From NCBI RefSeq assembly GCF_036013525.1, contig NZ_CP107853.1, positions 12,462,001 through 12,526,000 of the forward strand: 64,000 nucleotides of DNA. The letters run 5' to 3'. The notes beneath the pieces were generated by a model. It saw only the letters and a program-made list of their open reading frames with translations, was not told the origin of the DNA and did not search any database. Within the stretch, counting starts at the first letter, position 1; each line of letters opens with the position of its first letter. The position numbers and the translations under genes were made by a program. Source of the stretch: Nonomuraea sp. NBC_00507 (lineage in GTDB: Bacteria; Actinomycetota; Actinomycetes; Streptosporangiales; Streptosporangiaceae). Shown here one piece after another: positions 63,471 through 64,000 of the stretch.

Positions 63471-64000
63471 TCAGTTGGGTGGCTTGACGTTGCTCTGGAT
63501 CTCGCCGACCGGCACGTCCCGGGTCACACCGAGCTCCACCGGCGCGAACTGGAACGGGACGACGTTGCCCTGCACCTCCACTGGCCATACAGCCGTGACG
63601 GTCAGCGGGTACGTCTCGCGCGGCTGGTCGATCGACGAACGCAGGTAACGCACGCCGCAGGCGAATTCACCGCCTCTGACGTACGGCTTCCCGGCCGTGC
63701 CGCAACCGCTCTCAGTCACCTCCGCGCGTTCCTTAGTGGTGCCGGGATCGATCTTGATGTCCTGGAGCGTGGCCACCAGTGTCACGCTCATGACGCCAGG
63801 GATCTCAGCGGTGACGGAACGGCTGGTCTCGCCTATTCCTTCCAGCCAGACGTGGGTGGGCAGGTTCACGAAGCTCCTGGCATCGGGATTGAGTTTGACG
63901 GTCTGCTCGGGCACGGTCATCGAGGCCCTGGCGATCTCGGCCAGCTGCTCGAGTGTGATCCCCGAGGGCGGCGTGACCCCAGGCGGCACGAACAGGAACT
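63471..64000 (-). CDS. Conserved secreted protein, N-terminus beyond window
   Basis: The frame is open from the right edge to a stop at 63471, giving at least 176 residues. It begins FLFVPPGVTPPSGITLEQLA and continues NLPTHVWLEG and AEIPGVMSVTLVATL, a beta-rich pattern seen in actinobacterial secreted proteins that carry a (G/N)LPTxxW motif. Two cysteines (CGTAG, FACGVRY) could form a disulfide. The signal peptide and start are outside. Function unknown. Confidence 0.7.
   Translation of the reverse strand, partial: FLFVPPGVTPPSGITLEQLAEIARASMTVPEQTVKLNPDARSFVNLPTHVWLEGIGETSRSVTAEIPGVMSVTLVATLQDIKIDPGTTKERAEVTESGCGTAGKPYVRGGEFACGVRYLRSSIDQPRETYPLTVTAVWPVEVQGNVVPFQFAPVELGVTRDVPVGEIQSNVKPPN

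Overview
The window is high-GC (roughly 70%) actinomycete chromosome. Coding third positions are almost all G or C, GTG and TTG starts are common, and many genes look leaderless: a TAnnnT box sits 6 to 9 bases before the start codon. A mycothiol-dependent formaldehyde dehydrogenase (mscR), an acyl-CoA carboxylase epsilon subunit, a DtxR/IdeR-type iron box in front of a Bfd-like ferredoxin and an LCP ligase all fit Actinobacteria. The gene order purE-purK, gtrA, birA, pccB-accE is common there, and a Streptosporangiaceae (Nonomuraea-like) source is my best guess, by inference only.

Region 1 (1-20.8 kb) is a cell-surface polymer locus. It holds two GT-C-type membrane proteins, a DPM1-like GT2, three other glycosyltransferases, a YbhN-type membrane protein, an AT3 acyltransferase, two further GT2/GT4 enzymes, a cytidylyltransferase / glycerol-1-phosphate dehydrogenase / CDP-alcohol transferase trio, a second CDP-alcohol transferase with a DUF5941-like partner, a TarI/IspD-like cytidylyltransferase, a TagF-like polymerase and an LCP protein. 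Together they read as a teichoic-acid-like or glycophospholipid pathway: make CDP-polyols, polymerise, decorate, and attach to peptidoglycan.

Region 2 (20.8-24.4 kb) has a STAS antagonist, a flavin-dependent oxidoreductase, a DUF4097-like lipoprotein and a secreted propeller-like protein. Region 3 (24.4-29.3 kb) is accessory. It carries a helical/Sel1-like protein, a decayed tRNA-3'-half-like sequence, two small membrane proteins and a 645-residue fusion of a GHKL ATPase with a Shedu-like PD-(D/E)XK nuclease domain, the best candidate here for an undescribed defence gene.

Region 4 (29.3-60.6 kb) is mostly core metabolism: acyl-CoA dehydrogenase, UDP-glucose dehydrogenase, purE/purK, a two-component system, a GH95 fucosidase, bacterioferritin plus Bfd, mscR plus its MBL hydrolase, an adenylate cyclase, birA, ydeP/fdhD, an epoxide hydrolase, PEP carboxylase, an ABC exporter, pccB/accE, a NYN-domain protein and an Ada-AlkA/Ogt repair pair.

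Region 5 (60.6-64 kb) is genetic debris around a degenerate IscB element with its omega (HEARO) RNA upstream. The RuvC-II segment of IscB appears deleted with a frameshift. It is flanked by an amber-interrupted small gene, a twice-frameshifted MarR gene, a truncated copy of a secreted-protein gene, and a related gene that runs off the right edge.
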